Source of the DNA: Ruminococcus sp. UBA7477
Lineage (GTDB): Bacteria > Bacillota > Clostridia > Oscillospirales > Ruminococcaceae
DNA length: 8,163 bases
Assembly: GCA_002479715.1 (NCBI GenBank)
Contig: DLOT01000084.1
Coordinates: forward strand, 6,327 to 14,489
Reading direction: 5' to 3'
Shown here: positions 5,379 to 8,163 of the stretch, one piece after another
Numbering within the stretch: the stretch's first letter is position 1
Layout of the letters: every line of letters begins with the position of its first letter
Position numbers and translations under genes: made by a program
Notes under the pieces: generated by a model
Databases searched by the model: none
Seen by the model: the letters and a program-made list of their open reading frames with translations, nothing else
What the model was told of the DNA's origin: nothing

Positions 5379-6125
5379 TTGGATATTAACAGAGAACTAA
5401 GCCTAAGAGAATACATAATGCGTGAGAACGAAGATTTTCATGCACCATACGGCCCGGAATTTGATTTCTATATTGCCGTCAGAGAAGGGGACACTGAGAA
5501 GGTCAAACAGCTTTGTTCGGTCGATTTTGCCGAAAAGATCGGCTTCGGCAGGCTGTCTGATAATAAGCTTCAAAATATAAAATATCACTTTGTTGTAACA
5601 GCGGCGCTCGTGGCAAGATACTGTATCGAGGGCGGAATGCCGCATGAAAAAGCATATAGCCTCAGTGACCTTTATATTCGCCGTGCAGACAGATGCTACG
5701 GTATTCCTCAGATCTCTGCGCTTCACACCGAAATGGTCATGGAATATACCGCCCGTATGAATGCGATACGCAAGGAAAGGATTTTCTCAAAGCCTATCGT
5801 CGCCTGTGTGGAATATATCTACAACAACCTGCACAAGCGTATCTATATTGCCGAGCTTGCAAAGCTTACCCATTTGGACAGATGCTACCTTTCCCGCCTT
5901 TTCAAAAAGGAAACTGGTATGCCGGTGACAGAATATGTGCTGAGCCGAAAAATCGAGGCAGCGCAGAATATGCTGAAGTATTCGGAGTATTCTTTGTCAG
6001 AGATCGCTTTTATTCTGTGCTTCCCAAATCAGAGCTACTTTACCTCAGTCTTTAAAAAACGGGTGGGCTACACACCGAAAAAGTACCGCGACAGCTGTTC
6101 GCGTAAGATCGACATTCGCAGATAG
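5379..6125 (+). CDS. AraC/XylS-family transcription regulator
   Basis: A 248-residue regulator with a C-terminal AraC DNA-binding domain at about 138-240: KPIVACVEYIYNNLHKRI opens it, the first helix-turn-helix is about 156-177 (IAELAKLTHLDRCYLSRLFKK), and the second about 206-227 (LSEIAFILCFPNQSYFTSVFKK). The family signature GYTPKKYR is at 230-237. The N-terminal half is not a cupin that I recognise; it has a helical stretch (LSDNKLQNIKYHFVVTAALV, 59-78) common in clostridial AraC proteins near sugar genes, and presumably binds the inducer. The TTG start follows from GGGGG 8 nt upstream and the promoter position; ATG 5418 is a weaker alternative. It is divergent from the GH5-GH16 operon and shares its 195-bp control region, so it is the natural regulator of that operon. 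No strong terminator follows. Confidence 0.88.
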   Translation: MDINRELSLREYIMRENEDFHAPYGPEFDFYIAVREGDTEKVKQLCSVDFAEKIGFGRLSDNKLQNIKYHFVVTAALVARYCIEGGMPHEKAYSLSDLYIRRADRCYGIPQISALHTEMVMEYTARMNAIRKERIFSKPIVACVEYIYNNLHKRIYIAELAKLTHLDRCYLSRLFKKETGMPVTEYVLSRKIEAAQNMLKYSEYSLSEIAFILCFPNQSYFTSVFKKRVGYTPKKYRDSCSRKIDIRR

Positions 6126-6204
6126 CTTGCGGAGGGCTTCCGTATTTGTTGAGCTTTCGGGTTATTACCTTCAAAAAATGCTGATTATTCGTGTAATTTG
6201 CCTA

Positions 6205-6233
6205 TAACATTTTTATAAAAAATGTGGTATAAT
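6205..6233 (+). promoter_or_regulatory. Promoter of the CarD-family gene, with an inverted repeat in the spacer
   Basis: TATAAT (6228-6233) preceded by TGG, an extended -10. The -35 at 17 bp spacing is only TAACAT (6205-6210). An exact inverted repeat, ACATTTTT-ATA-AAAAATGT (6207-6225), fills the spacer and overlaps both elements, so a repressor or activator could bind there. AGGGG (6259-6263) is the downstream ribosome binding site. Confidence 0.55.
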
Positions 6234-6272
6234 CAATATATAGGAAATTTTGAAAGCGAGGGGCGGATGAAA

Positions 6273-6773
6273 ATGATAACAGTTGGAGAATATGTTGTTT
6301 ACGGGGCTGCCGGCGTTTGCAAAGTTGCGGCCTTTGAAGAAAAAAGCTTTGACGGCGTTCACAAAACCGAATACTGCACATTAAAGCCTGTCTTTTCGGG
6401 TAATTCGGTCTACTATGTTCCGACCGCCGCGCTTGAACAGAAGGTCAGGACACTTATCAGCCGCGATGATGTCAACGGGATCATTAGGCGTATCCCGCAG
6501 ATCGACAGACTGCGGATAGACAACTTCCGCCAGAAGCGAGAGGTTTTCTGTTCGATACTGAAAAGCGGGGATTATGATAAGCTGGTTTCGATGATAAAGC
6601 TTTTGCACTTTGAAAAGCAGGAGCGTTCGGCAAGCGGTAAAAAGATCAACCTTGCCGATGAAAAGGCTATGCATGATGCCGAGGAGCTAATGAATCAGGA
6701 ATTTTCAATCGTGCTTGACATTGACAAGAGCGAGGTCCCGAAATATATCGAAAGCACAATTGCAGGGGCGTAA
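6273..6773 (+). CDS. CarD/CdnL-family RNA polymerase-binding regulator
   Basis: CarD-family proteins bind the RNA polymerase beta subunit and stabilise the open promoter complex. The 166-residue product starts MITVGEYVVYGAAGVCKV, the beginning of the Tudor-like RNA polymerase-interacting domain (about 1-60, ending YYVPTAALEQKVR). A helical DNA-contacting domain follows (about 64-160) with LKSGDYDKLVSMIKLL (96-111) and a later LADEKAMHDAEELM helix. This matches the two-domain layout and length of the family. ATG 6273 is 9 nt after AGGGG (6259-6263) and is preferred; ATG 6267, two codons earlier, is only 3 nt away. By a recalled comparison with mycobacterial CarD, F85 occupies the place of the DNA-wedge Trp. 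The gene stands alone between its own promoter and a terminator. Confidence 0.88.
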   Translation: MITVGEYVVYGAAGVCKVAAFEEKSFDGVHKTEYCTLKPVFSGNSVYYVPTAALEQKVRTLISRDDVNGIIRRIPQIDRLRIDNFRQKREVFCSILKSGDYDKLVSMIKLLHFEKQERSASGKKINLADEKAMHDAEELMNQEFSIVLDIDKSEVPKYIESTIAGA

Positions 6774-6774
6774 A

Positions 6775-6806
6775 AAAGCCGTTCGGCGCTTAAACCGAAC
6801 GGCTTT
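6775..6806. terminator. Two-way terminator after the CarD-family gene
   Basis: A perfect 12-bp stem (AAAGCCGTTCGG at 6775-6786 and complement at 6795-6806) with an 8-nt loop. On the minus strand it is followed by an uninterrupted T-run (TTTTTTAC), ideal for ending the CheX-like gene; on the plus strand by TTTCTGCTTATTT. It overlaps the last base pairs of the CarD stop region. Confidence 0.92.
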
Positions 6807-6818
6807 CTGCTTATTTAA

Positions 6819-7703
6819 TTAAAGATTTGAGATTATAAAGTGAACTGTTCCGAAAGAGAAGGCGATAGGTACGTCGATTGTTATCTTATCAAAATTGATC
6901 GCCTTGTTATATATGAACTCCTGCGGGTCGAGGTTAAGCTCGTTGCCAAACTCGTTTGACTGATTGACTATGTAAAGACCATTGTGGAGGTTTAGAAACT
7001 CACCGACAGTCGCGTTAACGAAATCATCGGCTATATCCAGCTTTTCTTCGGAAAACCTCTCTGCGAACTTGATGTAAACATCGGTGTTGCAGCAGATCGC
7101 AGTATAGGACTTCTTGTCATCGTCGATTATCTGCTGCCCAACGGTGTTTTCATATTCGGCTTCGGTCACAGCTGTAGCATTCATAGGCGTGAAGTCGTCA
7201 CCGACAAATCGGATAAGATTTTTGAATAGAAGGGTGAGATAGTTGGTATAACGCGGAGCGCTCTCTCCCTCAACGTTATAAAATTGTGCGATGATCTTTT
7301 CAAGCTTGTCCGTTTTGTCACCGTTCAGATCACTTTCAGACAGTGCATTAAAGCTCTTGTAGTCGTTAAGAGCCTTTTCAAACTGAGCATTGGTCAAAAC
7401 GCCGTCGTTAACAAGAGTCTGACCGAGAATGAGATAATCCTGAGGCTGCTTTGTCAACAGCTCCTCGACCTGCTCCGGGGTGATAAATCCCATTTCAACT
7501 GCAATGTCACCGATCCTTTTGTCAACGGTGGACTGCACCTGGTGAATAAACTCGACCTGACCGGCGGTCATATATCCTGCGTTGATCGCCAAAACGCCTA
7601 GACGTGTTTTGGTATTTTTCTTTTCTTCCAAAGCCTTGGCAAGCTGTGCCGCAGTGACAAGGCCTTCGTTAAGCAAATAGCTGCCGAAAAACTGTGCAAA
7701 CAC
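6819..7703 (-). CDS. MshEN-like repeats fused to a CheX-like phosphatase domain
   Basis: This 294-residue soluble protein has two parts. Residues 1-116 hold four units of exactly 29 residues, each with Gly-x6-Gly: G7/G14, G36/G43, G65/G72, G94/G101, the middle two in RLG and RIG. This is the pattern of MshEN domains (two 24-residue motifs with a 5-residue spacer), which bind c-di-GMP in type II secretion and type IV pilus ATPases. Residues from about 145 resemble the CheC/CheX/FliY fold, which dephosphorylates CheY; the active motif (D/S)x3ExxN appears as D223-x3-D227-x2-N230, with Asp replacing Glu. Start GTG 7703 has AAGGAG 10 nt upstream; TTG 7712 would be 1 nt from it. It lies 5 nt after the receiver gene, so its partner is probably that receiver. 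Both domain calls rest on motif reading; a non-catalytic role is possible. Confidence 0.7.
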   Translation of the reverse strand: MFAQFFGSYLLNEGLVTAAQLAKALEEKKNTKTRLGVLAINAGYMTAGQVEFIHQVQSTVDKRIGDIAVEMGFITPEQVEELLTKQPQDYLILGQTLVNDGVLTNAQFEKALNDYKSFNALSESDLNGDKTDKLEKIIAQFYNVEGESAPRYTNYLTLLFKNLIRFVGDDFTPMNATAVTEAEYENTVGQQIIDDDKKSYTAICCNTDVYIKFAERFSEEKLDIADDFVNATVGEFLNLHNGLYIVNQSNEFGNELNLDPQEFIYNKAINFDKITIDVPIAFSFGTVHFIISNL

Positions 7704-7708
7704 GCTTA

Positions 7709-8086
7709 TCAAACTCCTTCCGCAACGGTTTCAATGAGCTTAAGCACCTGTTCGTTTGAAATAGGCTTCTGCAGAAACTCAAATGCCCCGGCATTTATTG
7801 CATTCTTTAAGTGGTTCTGTGTTCCGACCGACGATGCCATAACTATTTTGGCGTCGGGGTCAAATTCAATAATGTCCTTGACAGCATCAATACCGGTTTT
7901 CTTGGGCATTACGATGTCCATAAAAACAATTTTCGGCTGATATGTTTTGTAGTTTTCAACCGCCTGTTCGCCGTCGGCGGCCTCATAGCAAGCTGCAACG
8001 CCCAAGGAAAGAATATAATCCTTAAGCTTTTTTCTTGCAAACATTGAGTCGTCACAGATCATAACGGTCATATCCTGAATCGTCAT
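7709..8086 (-). CDS. Single-domain CheY-like response regulator
   Basis: A 125-residue stand-alone receiver with no output domain. D12-D13 (ICDDS) bind Mg2+, D57 in VFMDIVMPKKTG accepts the phosphate, S85 in VMASS is the switch Ser/Thr, and K107-P108 in LQKP completes the active site. The closest style is Thermotoga-like CheY (SAMGQ region, here SSVGTQ). It has AGGGGAA (8100-8094) 7 nt before ATG, so the start is secure. Without a DNA-binding or enzyme domain it must act by protein contact, as CheY does at the flagellar motor or in type IV pilus control. The next gene, 5 nt downstream, encodes a CheX-like protein, the usual class of CheY phosphatase. No histidine kinase is in the window. Confidence 0.92.
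   Translation of the reverse strand: MTIQDMTVMICDDSMFARKKLKDYILSLGVAACYEAADGEQAVENYKTYQPKIVFMDIVMPKKTGIDAVKDIIEFDPDAKIVMASSVGTQNHLKNAINAGAFEFLQKPISNEQVLKLIETVAEGV
7714..7719 (-). promoter_or_regulatory. Ribosome binding site inside the receiver gene that sets the CheX-like start
   Basis: AAGGAG on the minus strand lies within the last codons of the receiver gene, 10 nt before GTG 7703 and 1 nt before TTG 7712, so GTG is the usable start. Confidence 0.6.
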
Positions 8087-8113
8087 TGTTCAATTCCCCT
8101 GCCTTTAACAAAT

Positions 8114-8119
8114 ATTATA
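8114..8119 (-). promoter_or_regulatory. Possible -10 of the receiver gene promoter
   Basis: TATAAT on the minus strand, overlapping TATACT, about 28 nt ahead of the receiver ATG. No convincing -35 is visible in the remaining bases, which are AT-rich. Confidence 0.35.
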
Positions 8120-8163
8120 GTATAACGCCTTAATAATTATGATAACATAACTGCACAAAAAAT

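Noticed and set aside
6126..6160. Terminator after the AraC-family gene (GCGGA ... TCCGT, then ATTTGTT)
   Set aside because: Only 4-5 pairs with a broken T-run; too weak to call.
7289..7330. EF-hand or dockerin-like calcium loop (D-x-N-x-D-x-T) in the CheX-like protein
   Set aside because: The closing Glu is at position 11 instead of 12 and there is no second loop or flanking helix pattern; the protein is cytoplasmic.

Overview
The window looks like chromosome from a spore-forming Clostridia, probably a gut or rumen Oscillospiraceae of the Ruminococcus / [Eubacterium] siraeum kind. That rests on a SpoIIID and a SpoVB-like gene, AGGAGG-type ribosome binding sites with frequent GTG and TTG starts, extended -10 (TGnTATAAT) promoters, and beta-glucan-degrading enzymes. 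The genus is an inference from protein style; no rRNA is present. I see no insertion sequence, CRISPR array, tRNA or prophage. Every stretch is accounted for by ordinary chromosomal genes separated by short regulatory gaps.

Layout. (1) 1-385 (-): the start of a SpoVB-like membrane flippase that runs off the left edge. It is divergent from spoIIID (519-782, +). The 133-bp gap between them carries a sigma-E-like promoter for the flippase, whose only well-placed start codon is ATT. (2) 889-2619 (+): proC (pyrroline-5-carboxylate reductase) and a YesL/DUF624-type membrane protein, a two-gene operon behind a strong promoter and closed by a strong two-way hairpin. (3) 5183-2687 (-): a beta-glucan operon, a cytoplasmic CelC-like GH5 glucanase followed 19 bp later by a lipoprotein GH16 laminarinase with a CBM4/9-like tail. 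A divergent AraC-family regulator (5379-6125, +) is its likely controller. (4) 6273-6773 (+): a CarD-family RNA polymerase-binding protein, ending in a second two-way terminator. (5) 8086-6819 (-): a single-domain CheY-like receiver followed by a protein that joins four exact 29-residue Gly-x6-Gly repeats (MshEN-like, a c-di-GMP-binding fold elsewhere) to a CheX-like phosphatase domain.

How they may work together. The GH16 lipoprotein would cut beta-1,3 or mixed-linkage glucan at the cell surface. The GH5 enzyme would finish imported oligosaccharides inside the cell, and the AraC protein would sense the sugar. This mirrors the celC-glyR3-licA operon of Clostridium thermocellum with a different regulator class. 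The receiver and MshEN-CheX pair looks like a small signalling module that could link phosphorylation to c-di-GMP. It is the least conventional item in the window.
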